The notes beneath the pieces are model-generated. The model did not search any database, had not been told where the DNA came from, and saw nothing but the letters and a program-made list of their open reading frames with translations. A DNA stretch of 64,000 nt from Thermohalobaculum sediminis (GTDB lineage: Bacteria > Pseudomonadota > Alphaproteobacteria > Rhodobacterales > Rhodobacteraceae), in assembly GCF_023487995.1 (NCBI RefSeq), contig NZ_JAMFKN010000005.1, positions 266,141 through 330,140 on the forward strand. Reading direction: 5' to 3'. How positions within the stretch are numbered: the first letter of the stretch is position 1; the number at the start of each line of letters is the position of its first letter. Shown here in pieces: positions 29,729-37,773 of the stretch. The position numbers and the translations under genes are program-made.

Positions 29729-31492
29729 ATGGTCCTTAATCTCAGGACGCCGGACGAGTATGACCTTCGTGCGCGCATTGCCGTGTTCGGCGTGGGCGGT
29801 GCGGGCGGCAACGCGATCAACAACATGATCGAGAAGAAGCTCGAGGGGGTCGAGTTCATCGCGGCGAACACCGACGCGCAGGCGCTGAGCCATTCGCGGG
29901 CGCCGCGCAAGATCCAGCTTGGCGGCGGCGTCACGCGCGGCCTCGGCGCGGGCTCGAAGCCCGATGTCGGCATGTCGGCGGCCGAGGAGTCGATCGAGGA
30001 GATCGCGAACCACCTCGACGGCTGCCACATGTGCTTCATCACCGGCGGCATGGGAGGGGGCACCGGCACGGGCGCCGCGCCCGTCGTCGCCCGCATCGCG
30101 CGCGAGATGGGCATCCTGACCGTGGGCGTGGTGACCAAGCCCTTCGCCTTCGAGGGCGCGCGCCGCATGCTGATCGCCGAGGCGGGCGTCGAGGCGATGC
30201 AGGCCCATGTCGACACGCTGATCGTGATCCCGAACCAGAACCTCTTCCAAGTGGCGTCCGAGCGCACGACCTTCGTCGAGGCCTTCCAGATGGCCGACGA
30301 CGTGCTCTATCAGGGCGTGCAGGGCGTGACCGACCTGATGGTCCGGCCCGGCATGATCAACCTCGACTTCGCCGACGTGCGCTCGGTGATGGAGGAGATG
30401 GGCAAGGCGATGATGGGCACCGGCGAGGCGAGCGGCGAGACCCGCGCGACCGACGCCGCCGAGAAGGCGATCGCCAACCCGCTGCTGGACGAGGTCAGCC
30501 TCAAGGGCGCCAAGGGCGTGCTGATCAACATCACCGGCGGCTATGACCTCACGCTGTTCGAGATGGACGAGGCGGCGAACCGCATCAAGGAGGAGGTGGA
30601 CCCGAACGCGCTGATCAAGTTCGGCTCGGCCATCGACCCCGAGATGGAAGGCAAGATGCGCGTGAGCGTGGTCGCCACCGGCATCGACGCCGAGGCGGTC
30701 GAGCGTGCGCCGATCGACGCGCCCGCCCGCCGGCGGCCCGCCGTGACCGACCCCGCGACGCTCGCGGCGATCCGCGCCGGCCGCGGCCGGGCCGACGCTC
30801 CGGCGGCGCCCCGCGCTTCGGCCATTCCCGCGACGGACACGCGCCGCCCCGAGACTTCCGACGCGCCTGCCGAGGACGAGGCCGACGCGCCGGCCGAGGC
30901 CGCGCCCGAGCGCGCGGCCCCCGCAGCCCGCGGGTTTGCCGCACCGAGCCCTCGGCCCTATGAGGCGGCGGCGATGACCGCGCCCTCGCCCGACGACATC
31001 CGCGCCCGCGCCGAGGAAGTCCGCCGCCGCGCCGCCGCGGCCCGGGCCGAACAGGGCAACGGGCGCGTCGAGCTCGCCGACGATGTGCCGGGCCTGTTCG
31101 ATCTCGACGACCGCTCGCTCGACCGGCCGAGCGCGGCGCAGCCCGAACCTGCGCCGGCGGCAGCCGCGGAACCCGCGCCCACGGGCCGTCCGCTGTTCCG
31201 CGCCGACCCGCTCACCGCGTCGCGCCGCGAGGAGCCGCGCGTTGCAGCCGGCAGCACGCCGCAGGCATCCGCGCAGGCGCCGACCCAGCCCGCGCAGGCG
31301 GCGCAGGCCCCGGCGCGGCCCGCTCCGCAGCGCTCGGGCGGGCTGTTCGCGATCAGCAGCCTGATCAACCGCGTCTCGGGCGGCGCGCATGCCGATCCCG
31401 CTCCCGACCGGTCTGCCGGCGCGCATCAGCGCCATGATCTTGACGACGACGACGGCGACATCCCGGCCTTTCTCCGCCGTCAGGCGAACTGA
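29729..31492 (+). CDS. ftsZ: cell division GTPase FtsZ
   Basis: Tubulin-like GTPase forming the Z ring, 587 residues. [14 protein letters not shown] lies near residue 20, the tubulin signature [10 protein letters not shown] near 109, and the synergy loop [11 protein letters not shown] near 211. A disordered linker of about 250 residues, rich in Ala/Pro/Glu, separates the GTPase from the C-terminal peptide [10 protein letters not shown] that binds FtsA. Such long linkers are usual in alphaproteobacteria. ATG 29729 (MVLNLRTP) was preferred over ATG 29696 because of GAGG nine nt upstream and the usual family N-terminus. Confidence 0.97.
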   Translation: MVLNLRTPDEYDLRARIAVFGVGGAGGNAINNMIEKKLEGVEFIAANTDAQALSHSRAPRKIQLGGGVTRGLGAGSKPDVGMSAAEESIEEIANHLDGCHMCFITGGMGGGTGTGAAPVVARIAREMGILTVGVVTKPFAFEGARRMLIAEAGVEAMQAHVDTLIVIPNQNLFQVASERTTFVEAFQMADDVLYQGVQGVTDLMVRPGMINLDFADVRSVMEEMGKAMMGTGEASGETRATDAAEKAIANPLLDEVSLKGAKGVLINITGGYDLTLFEMDEAANRIKEEVDPNALIKFGSAIDPEMEGKMRVSVVATGIDAEAVERAPIDAPARRRPAVTDPATLAAIRAGRGRADAPAAPRASAIPATDTRRPETSDAPAEDEADAPAEAAPERAAPAARGFAAPSPRPYEAAAMTAPSPDDIRARAEEVRRRAAAARAEQGNGRVELADDVPGLFDLDDRSLDRPSAAQPEPAPAAAAEPAPTGRPLFRADPLTASRREEPRVAAGSTPQASAQAPTQPAQAAQAPARPAPQRSGGLFAISSLINRVSGGAHADPAPDRSAGAHQRHDLDDDDGDIPAFLRRQAN

Positions 31493-31518
31493 CGGGGGCC
31501 GGGACGCTCCGCGACCTG

Positions 31519-31551
31519 AAGCCGCCTCGCCCGTGAGGCGGCTTTTTCTTT
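31519..31551 (+). terminator. intrinsic terminator after ftsZ
   Basis: GCCGCCTC (31521-31528) pairs with GAGGCGGC (31535-31542) around a 6-nt loop, flanked by AA and a run TTTTTCTTT. A textbook Rho-independent terminator 27 nt after the ftsZ stop, marking the end of the dcw transcript. Confidence 0.92.
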
Positions 31552-31618
31552 GCGGGGCGAGGGCTTGGCGACCCGCTCGCGAAGGCAGCCCGCAAGGTGT
31601 TGCAAAGAGACACAAAGA

Positions 31619-31660
31619 TTGACTTGAGTGCAGTGCACAATCGGCCGTAGCAGCTTATCT
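31619..31660 (+). promoter_or_regulatory. possible lpxC promoter region
   Basis: After the ftsZ terminator, TTGACT at 31619-31624 is a good -35 candidate in an AT-richer stretch that includes the small palindrome GTGCAGTGCAC. No well-spaced -10 box is obvious; TAGCAG at 31648 with a longer spacer is the best I see. Confidence 0.3.
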
Positions 31661-31725
31661 GAAAAAGAGAAAACGTGGCGGCATGCGCGCATTCGGCGCC
31701 GCCGCCGGCGCGAAGGGACCCGAGC

Positions 31726-32652
31726 ATGAACCTCACGGTCAGACACCCCGTGCGCTTCGAGGGCGTCGGGCTGCATGGCGGCCAGAAGGTGCGCATGACG
31801 GTGCGCGCAGCGCCGCGCGGCCATGGCGTCGCCTTCCTGCGCACCGACATCGGCGGCGAGGCGGGGCTGATCCCCGCGCGCCACGACGCGGTCGGCGACA
31901 CCCGGCTCTGCACCCGCCTCACGAATCTCCACGGCGCCTCGGTGGGCACCGTCGAGCACCTGATGGCCGCGCTTGCGGGCGCCGGGATCTCGGATGCTCT
32001 GGTCGAGATCGATGGCCCCGAGGTTCCGATCATGGACGGCAGCGCGCGCGAGTTCGTGCGCGGACTGGGCGAGGCCGGGCTCGTGGATCTGGGCGGGTGC
32101 CGGCCGGCAATCCGCATCGACCGGCCGGTCGAGGTCGTGCAGGGCGCAAAGCGCGCGGCGCTGGTTCCTGCCGACACCTTCTCGATGAGCTTCGAGATCG
32201 ATTTCGCCGACCCCGCGATCGGCCGGCAATCGGCTGTGCTGCCGCTGAGCGGCGGCGCCGTGGTCGAGGAGCTGGCCGACTGCCGGACCTTCGGCATGCT
32301 GGCCGAGGTCGAGGGGCTGCGCCGCGCCGGGCTCACCCGCGGCGGCAGCCTCAAGAATGCGATCGTGATCGACCAGGGCCGGGTCCTGAACCCCGAGGGG
32401 CTTCGCCGCCCGGACGAGTTCGTGCGCCACAAGATGCTTGATGCCGTCGGCGATCTGGCACTCGCGGGCTCGCCGATCGTCGGCTGCTACGAGGGCGAAC
32501 GCGCCGGGCACGAGATGACGAACCTGCTGCTGCACGCGCTCTTCGCCGCGCCCGACGCGTGGTCGTGGACCGAGCTGCACGCGGGCGAGGGGCTCGACTT
32601 GCGTCGCGCCCGCCTGCCGCGCCCGGCGCACGCGAAGCCGATGGCGGTCTGA
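31726..32652 (+). CDS. lpxC: UDP-3-O-acyl-GlcNAc deacetylase
   Basis: Zinc enzyme for the committed step of lipid A synthesis, 308 residues. GVGLHGGQKVRM opens domain 1; the first zinc His is in VGTVEHLMAAL near 78; IDGPEVPIMDGSAREFV follows; the His/Asp ligands are in VRHKMLDAVGDLAL near 236-240, and GHEMTNLLLHALF carries the general-base partner region. ATG 31726 has AAGGGA upstream; the frame to 31675 adds residues with no family match. It lies right after the dcw terminator, as in many proteobacteria. Confidence 0.96.
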   Translation: MNLTVRHPVRFEGVGLHGGQKVRMTVRAAPRGHGVAFLRTDIGGEAGLIPARHDAVGDTRLCTRLTNLHGASVGTVEHLMAALAGAGISDALVEIDGPEVPIMDGSAREFVRGLGEAGLVDLGGCRPAIRIDRPVEVVQGAKRAALVPADTFSMSFEIDFADPAIGRQSAVLPLSGGAVVEELADCRTFGMLAEVEGLRRAGLTRGGSLKNAIVIDQGRVLNPEGLRRPDEFVRHKMLDAVGDLALAGSPIVGCYEGERAGHEMTNLLLHALFAAPDAWSWTELHAGEGLDLRRARLPRPAHAKPMAV

Positions 32653-32811
32653 GCGGGCCGCACCGCAGGCGCCCGGCGGTCCGGCCCCTTACCCTCGCGA
32701 GCCCTCTTTGCCTTGCGGCGCAACCCGTCTATTGTCGCGCCGACCCGCGCCGCGGTGCCCGATCCGGTGCGCCCGCGGCCCAGAAGACCTGTCAGCCGGA
32801 GGTTGTCCCGC

Positions 32812-33654
32812 ATGACGCTCGCCCTGCGTTTCCCGCGCCCGGTCGCGGCGTTGCTTCTCGCCGCCGCGCTCTCGGCCTGCTCGGCCTTCTCGGGCGACGA
32901 CAAGCCGAAGATCGAGGACATGAGCGCGAGCGAGATCTTCGCCCAAGGCCAGGGCCAGCTCGAGGCCGGGCAGGAGATCACCGCCGCCCAGACCTTCAAC
33001 GAGATCGAGCGGCTCTACCCGTTCTCGCAGCTCGCCAAGCGCGCCCTGATCATGTCGGCCTTCTCGTCCTACCAGGGCAAGGACTACGCCAGCGCGCGGG
33101 CCTCGGCGCAGCGCTACATCGACCTCTATCCCTCGGACGCGGACGCGCCCTACGCGCAATACCTGATCGCGCTGACCTATTACGACAACATCGTCGACGT
33201 GGGCCGCGACCAGGCTCTGACGATCAACGCGATGGAGGAACTGACCGAGGTCGTCGCGCGCTATCCCGACAGCGACTATGCGCGCGAGGCGCAGCTCAAG
33301 CTCGATCTCACCCGCGACCAGCTCGCCGGCAAGGAAATGTCGGTCGGCCGCTATTACCTCAAGCGCGGGCACTACACGGCCGCGATCAACCGCTTCAAGA
33401 ACGTGGTGGACAAGTACGAGACCACCAGCCAGACGCCGGAGGCCCTGCACCGCATGGTCGAGGCCTATGTGGGCCTTGGCCTCACCGACGAGGCGGAGCG
33501 CGTGGCGCTGGTGCTGGGCACCAACTTCCCGGGGTCGGAGTGGTATTCCGACAGCTATGCCCTGCTCACCGGGATCGAAACCCTGCCCAAGCCCGACGAG
33601 AGCGGCACCGTCGACTCGCTCTACCGCCAGATCATCCTCGGACGCTGGCTCTGA
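32812..33654 (+). CDS. bamD: outer-membrane assembly lipoprotein BamD
   Basis: TPR lipoprotein of the BAM complex, 280 residues. A lipoprotein signal ends in LSAC (lipid Cys 23). TPR-like helices follow: EIFAQGQGQLEAGQEITAA, FNEIERLYPFSQLAKRALIM, DYASARASAQRYIDLYPSD and YYLKRGHYTAAINRFKNVV. The pattern IERLYPFSQ plus ARYPDSDYA is typical of BamD/ComL. GGAGG precedes ATG 32812. It is 159 nt after lpxC and 25 nt before recN. Confidence 0.95.
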   Translation: MTLALRFPRPVAALLLAAALSACSAFSGDDKPKIEDMSASEIFAQGQGQLEAGQEITAAQTFNEIERLYPFSQLAKRALIMSAFSSYQGKDYASARASAQRYIDLYPSDADAPYAQYLIALTYYDNIVDVGRDQALTINAMEELTEVVARYPDSDYAREAQLKLDLTRDQLAGKEMSVGRYYLKRGHYTAAINRFKNVVDKYETTSQTPEALHRMVEAYVGLGLTDEAERVALVLGTNFPGSEWYSDSYALLTGIETLPKPDESGTVDSLYRQIILGRWL

Positions 33655-33679
33655 GCCCGGCGGGTCCGGGGGACGTCCG

Positions 33680-35338
33680 ATGCTCAAGGCCCTCTCGATC
33701 CGCAAGATCGTGCTGATCGAGGCCCTCGATCTGGGATTTGGCCCCGGCCTCAACGTGCTGACCGGCGAGACCGGAGCGGGCAAGTCGATCCTGCTCGATG
33801 CGCTGGGCTTCGCGCTGGGCCGCAAGGTCCGGCGCGACCTGCTGATGGCGGGCGCGTCCGAGGGTTCGGTGACGGCGGAGTTCGTCGTCGCGCCGGATCA
33901 TCCGGTCCATGCCCTGCTCGACGAGGCGGGCCTTGCCGCAGGTGACGGCGAGATCGTCATCCGCCGGCTCGCCGCCGAGAGCGGTCCCGCACGGGCTTTC
34001 CTCAACGACCAGCGCGTCGGCGCCGAGATGCTGCGCCGCATCGGCGAGGTACTGGTCGAGGTCCATGGCCAGCATGACGATCGCGGCCTGCTGGACCCAC
34101 GGGCGCATCGCGGGCTCCTCGACGCCTTCGCCGGGATCGAGCCGGAGCTTGCCGTGGCGCGCGAGTGCTGGCGCGGGCTCGATGCGGCCCGACGCGCCCT
34201 CGATGCCGCGCGCGAGCGGCTGGCGAAGGCGGCCGCCGATGCCGACTTCCTGCGCCACGCGGTGGCCGAACTGGAAAAACTCGCGCCCCAGCCGGGCGAG
34301 GAGGAGGCGCTCGACGCCGAGCGGCGGCTGATGCAGGCCGCCGTCCGCATTGGCGAGGAGGTCGCTAAGGCCGCGCAGGCGCTGTCGGCGGAAGGGGCCG
34401 AGGGGATGATGGCGGGGGCACTGTCGCGCCTGACCCACGCGGCGGCACGGGCGGAAGGGCGGCTCGAGGCGCCGATCGAGGCGCTCGACCGGGCGATGGT
34501 GGAACTGGGCGAGGCGCAGCGCGCGGTCGAGGAGGCGCTGGAGGCGCTGGCCTTCGACCCGCGGCGGCTCGAGACGGTCGAGGAGCGGCTTTTCGCGATC
34601 CGGGGCCTTGCGCGCAAGCACAACGTCCTGCCGGCGGAACTGCCGGACCTTGCGCTCGACCTCGCCCGTCGGCTCGACGAGATCGACGCGGGCGAGGAGC
34701 GCATCGCGGCGCTGGAGGCCGAGGCGGAGAACGCCGCCCGGGCGTATGACGCCGCAGCCGCCGCCCTGACCGCGGCACGTCGGGCGGCGGCGGCGCGCCT
34801 CGATGCGCTGGTCACCGCGGAACTCGCGCCCCTGCGGATGGAAGCCGCGCGCTTTCGCACCGCGATCTCGGAGGGGCGGCCGGGGCCCGAGGGGAGCGAC
34901 GAGGTGTCCTTCACCGCCACGATCAACCCCGGCGCACCCGAGGGGGCGATCGACCGCATCGCCTCGGGCGGCGAACTGTCGCGCTTCCTGCTGGCGCTCA
35001 AGGTCTGCCTCGCCGCCCGCGCGCCGGGGCTGTCGATGGTGTTCGACGAGATCGACCGCGGCGTGGGCGGGGCCACCGCCGACGCGGTGGGGCGACGGCT
35101 CGCCCGGCTGGCCGAGGGGGCGCAGGTGCTGGTCGTCACCCACAGCCCGCAGGTTGCGGCCCAGGGCCGTTGGCATTACCGTATCGCCAAGTCGACCGAC
35201 GGCCACGTGACGCGGACCGACGTCACCCCCGTAGCCGCCGCCGCCCGCGTCGACGAGATAGCGAGGATGCTGGCCGGCGACGTCATCACGCCCGAAGCGC
35301 GCGACGCCGCGCGGGTCCTGATGGAGAAGGCGGGATGA
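33680..35338 (+). CDS. recN: DNA repair protein RecN
   Basis: SMC-like ATPase acting at double-strand breaks, 552 residues. Walker A TGETGAGKS near residue 29, a long coiled-coil middle with an Ala/Glu-rich repeat pattern, then signature ASGGELSRFLLALK near 430 and Walker B MVFDEIDRGVGG near 453. Start ATG 33680 follows GGGGGACG; the longer frame is a shadow of bamD. The position after bamD is conserved in related bacteria. No SOS box is evident, which fits its being read from the bamD side. Confidence 0.95.
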   Translation: MLKALSIRKIVLIEALDLGFGPGLNVLTGETGAGKSILLDALGFALGRKVRRDLLMAGASEGSVTAEFVVAPDHPVHALLDEAGLAAGDGEIVIRRLAAESGPARAFLNDQRVGAEMLRRIGEVLVEVHGQHDDRGLLDPRAHRGLLDAFAGIEPELAVARECWRGLDAARRALDAARERLAKAAADADFLRHAVAELEKLAPQPGEEEALDAERRLMQAAVRIGEEVAKAAQALSAEGAEGMMAGALSRLTHAAARAEGRLEAPIEALDRAMVELGEAQRAVEEALEALAFDPRRLETVEERLFAIRGLARKHNVLPAELPDLALDLARRLDEIDAGEERIAALEAEAENAARAYDAAAAALTAARRAAAARLDALVTAELAPLRMEAARFRTAISEGRPGPEGSDEVSFTATINPGAPEGAIDRIASGGELSRFLLALKVCLAARAPGLSMVFDEIDRGVGGATADAVGRRLARLAEGAQVLVVTHSPQVAAQGRWHYRIAKSTDGHVTRTDVTPVAAAARVDEIARMLAGDVITPEARDAARVLMEKAG

Positions 35339-35339
35339 G

Positions 35340-35501
35340 ATGGGCGAATACCTTGTCCACAGCGTCGAGGGCTTCACCGGGCTCGCCGGCGCGCTGTCCG
35401 GCAAGGGGAGGGAGGGGTTCGACGCCTTCCTCGCCAGCCCCTCGCCATGGATCATGCTTGGCGTCGCCGCGATCATCTGGCTGACCCGCAGGCGGCGTTG
35501 A
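35340..35501 (+). CDS. small membrane protein of unknown function (53 aa)
   Basis: A 53-codon frame beginning one base after the recN stop. The first 35 residues are soluble and mixed-charge (MGEYLVHSVEGF at the start). A single hydrophobic helix follows (PWIMLGVAAIIWL) and then LTRRRR at the extreme C-terminus, the positive-inside pattern of a tail-anchored or bitopic protein. GAGAAGGCGGG lies upstream. The organised topology and tight spacing argue for a real gene. I recognise no family, and it is too short for default gene callers. Confidence 0.55.
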   Translation: MGEYLVHSVEGFTGLAGALSGKGREGFDAFLASPSPWIMLGVAAIIWLTRRRR

Positions 35502-35584
35502 GCGCGAGACCCTTCGTCGAGCCTCGGCCATCGGGAAACGGCGGGGGGCGCGCGGTTGCGGTGTCTGGCGGCGCGAGGCATGGC

Positions 35585-35662
35585 GCGCTGTCCCGGCCCC
35601 TGCGCCGGGACCTCGCCGGGCGTGGCGGCGCCGGCGCAGCGCCGGGTCGAACCCGGGGCCGC
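35585..35662. repeat. GC-rich intergenic palindromes
   Basis: Two members of the dispersed palindrome family lie in the 220-nt gap between the small ORF and the convergent dehydrogenase gene. The first (35585-35620) has the oriented flanks GCGCTGTCCCGG and CCGGGACCTCGC, nearly identical to the copy at 59001. The second, at about 35640-35662, is a partial unit (CCGGGTCGAACCCGG). Confidence 0.75.
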
Positions 35663-35721
35663 CGAATGCGGCCGGGGCGGCGCGGCTTCGGGAGATGGGG
35701 CGCGGCTTTCGCAGGCCGGGC

Positions 35722-37095
35722 TCAGTTGCCCGGCACCATCTTGCCCGGGTTCATGATGCCACGCGGGTCGAGGGCACGCTTGATCTCGCCCATCACGTCC
35801 CATGCCTCGCCATGCTCGGCCGACATGTAGCGCATCTTGCCCAGCCCTACGCCGTGCTCTCCCGTGACCGTGCCGCCGAGCCTCAGCGCGCGCTCCGAGA
35901 TGCGGCCGGCGAGGCGCTGGGCCTCGGCCTGCTCGGCGGCGTTGGCCGGGTCGATCAGCAGCACGATGTGGAAATTGCCGTCGCCGACATGGCCCACCAG
36001 CGGCGCGATCAGCCCGCTCGCCTCGATCTCGGCGCGGGTCTCGAGGATCGCCTCCGCGAGCCGCGAGATCGGCACGCAGGCGTCCGTGACATAGCCCTTC
36101 GCTCCGGGGCGCAGCGACTGCTGGGCGTAATAGACCTTGTGGCGCGCGTCCCACAGCCGCGTGCGTTCCTCGGGCTTCGAGGTCCATGCAAAGCCGGTGC
36201 CGCCATGCCCGGCGGCGATCTCGCCCAGCATCTCGGCCTGCTCGGCCACGCTGGCGGCCGAGCCGTGGAACTCGAGGAAAAGGGTGGGCTGCTCGGGCAT
36301 GGCGTATCCCGAATAGGCGTTGAAGCCGCGGATGGTGAGCTCGTCCAGAAGCTCGATCCGGGCGACGGGGATGCCCATCTGGATCGTCTCGATGACGGTC
36401 GCGACGGCCGCCTGCATGTCGGGAAAGCCGCAGGTCGCGGCCGAGATCGCCTCGGGCATGCCATGCAAACGCAGCGTGAGCTCGGTGATGATACCCAGCG
36501 TCCCCTCGGCGCCGACGAAAAGCCGGGTGAGGTCGTAGCCGGCCGAGGATTTGCGAGCGCGCGAGCCGGTGCGGATCACCCGCCCGTCGGCCAGCACCAC
36601 CTCGAGCGCCATCACCGCGTCCCTCATCGTGCCGTAGCGCACCGCGCAGGTGCCCGAGGCGCGCGTCGAGGCCATGCCGCCCAGCGAGGCGTCGGCGCCG
36701 GGATCGACCGGGAAGAACAACCCGGTCTCGCGCAGTTCCTCGTTCAGGCGCTTGCGGGTCACGCCGGGCTGGACGACGGCGTCCATGTCCTCGGGGTGGA
36801 CGGCGAGCACCTTGTCCATGCGAGAGAGGTCCAGCGTGATGCCGCCACGGACCGGGATCGCGTGGCCTTCCAGCGAGGTGCCGGTGCCCCAAGGCACGAT
36901 GGGGCAGCCTTGCTCGTGGCAGGTGCGGGCGATCTCGGCGACCTCGGCGGTCGTCTCGGGCCAGATCACCGCGTCGGGCAGGTGCGGCTCGTGGTAGGAT
37001 TCGTCGCGGCCATGCGCCTCGCGGATCGCCTGCGTCCGGCTCAGGCGCTCGCCGAAGCGGGGGGCGAGGGCGGCGATGGCGGTCTCGATGGTCAT
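35722..37095 (-). CDS. FAD-linked oxidase, D-lactate dehydrogenase (cytochrome)-like
   Basis: VAO-type flavoprotein oxidising a 2-hydroxy acid, probably D-lactate, 457 residues. The FAD_binding_4 domain shows PIVPWGTGTSLEGHAIP and VQPGVTRKRLNEEL, then FFPVDPGADASLGGMASTRA. The FAD-oxidase C domain includes LVGHVGDGNFHIVLLID and GTVTGEHGVGLGKM. These blocks separate the DLD/GlcD family from other flavoproteins, but D-lactate versus glycolate cannot be told here. It is monocistronic and divergent from the thioesterase gene, 89 nt away. Confidence 0.88.
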   Translation of the reverse strand: MTIETAIAALAPRFGERLSRTQAIREAHGRDESYHEPHLPDAVIWPETTAEVAEIARTCHEQGCPIVPWGTGTSLEGHAIPVRGGITLDLSRMDKVLAVHPEDMDAVVQPGVTRKRLNEELRETGLFFPVDPGADASLGGMASTRASGTCAVRYGTMRDAVMALEVVLADGRVIRTGSRARKSSAGYDLTRLFVGAEGTLGIITELTLRLHGMPEAISAATCGFPDMQAAVATVIETIQMGIPVARIELLDELTIRGFNAYSGYAMPEQPTLFLEFHGSAASVAEQAEMLGEIAAGHGGTGFAWTSKPEERTRLWDARHKVYYAQQSLRPGAKGYVTDACVPISRLAEAILETRAEIEASGLIAPLVGHVGDGNFHIVLLIDPANAAEQAEAQRLAGRISERALRLGGTVTGEHGVGLGKMRYMSAEHGEAWDVMGEIKRALDPRGIMNPGKMVPGN

Positions 37096-37184
37096 GGCGC
37101 GCGGCTTTCGGCAAGGGGGCGGTTGCGCGGCAGACTATCGGAACTATCCTGCGCCGCAACAGGCCCGCATCAGGATGACCCCGC

Positions 37185-37682
37185 ATGAACGACGCCGACG
37201 CCCTGCCCGCGCCCTTCCTCAGCTCGACGCAAGCCGTCGCGCCGGAATGGATCGACTACAACGGCCACATGAACGTCGCCTATTACACGCTGGCCTTCGA
37301 TCGAGCGCTGGACGAATTGTTCGAGGCGCTGGGCATCGGGCCCACGGCGGCACGCCGCGACCGAATGGGGCCGATGGCGCTGCAAAGCCAGGTGCATTAC
37401 CTGGCCGAACTGCTGGAGGGCGAGCCCTTCCACTGCGAGATCATCCTGCTCGATGCCGACGAGAAGCGGGTGCATTTCATCGCCACCATGATCGCCGAGA
37501 CCGATGGCCGGCGCGCGGCCACCTACGAGTCGCTGTCGATGAATGTCGATCTCGACGCCCGGCGCGGCGCGCCCTACCCGCCGGGACCCGCCGGGCGCAT
37601 CCGCGACCTGCTTGCCGCCCATGCCGGGCTGGCGCGGCCCCAGCAGGTCGGCCGGACGATTGGCATCCGGCGCAAGGGGTGA
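37185..37682 (+). CDS. hotdog-fold acyl-CoA thioesterase
   Basis: 165 residues with the 4HBT-type motif WIDYNGHMNVAYYTLAFD near residue 23, in which the Asp is the usual catalytic residue, followed by HYLAELLEGEPFHCEIILLDADEKRVHF. The DYNGHMN variant resembles thioesterases found beside carnitine or betaine catabolic genes, but no such genes are adjacent, so the substrate stays open. ATG 37185. A terminator follows directly. Confidence 0.85.
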   Translation: MNDADALPAPFLSSTQAVAPEWIDYNGHMNVAYYTLAFDRALDELFEALGIGPTAARRDRMGPMALQSQVHYLAELLEGEPFHCEIILLDADEKRVHFIATMIAETDGRRAATYESLSMNVDLDARRGAPYPPGPAGRIRDLLAAHAGLARPQQVGRTIGIRRKG

Positions 37683-37688
37683 ACCCGA

Positions 37689-37716
37689 CCCCGCCGTGCC
37701 GTCACGCGGGGTTTTC
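37689..37716 (+). terminator. intrinsic terminator after thioesterase gene
   Basis: CCCCG-C-CGTG (37689-37698) pairs with CACG-CGGGG (37703-37711) with one bulged C and a 4-nt loop, followed by TTTTC. It lies a few bases after the thioesterase stop. Confidence 0.75.
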
Positions 37717-37773
37717 ATTGATCGAAAAAGGGCTTAGGCTGAGGCCTGAGGCAGTTTCACCCGGCGCAGCACC

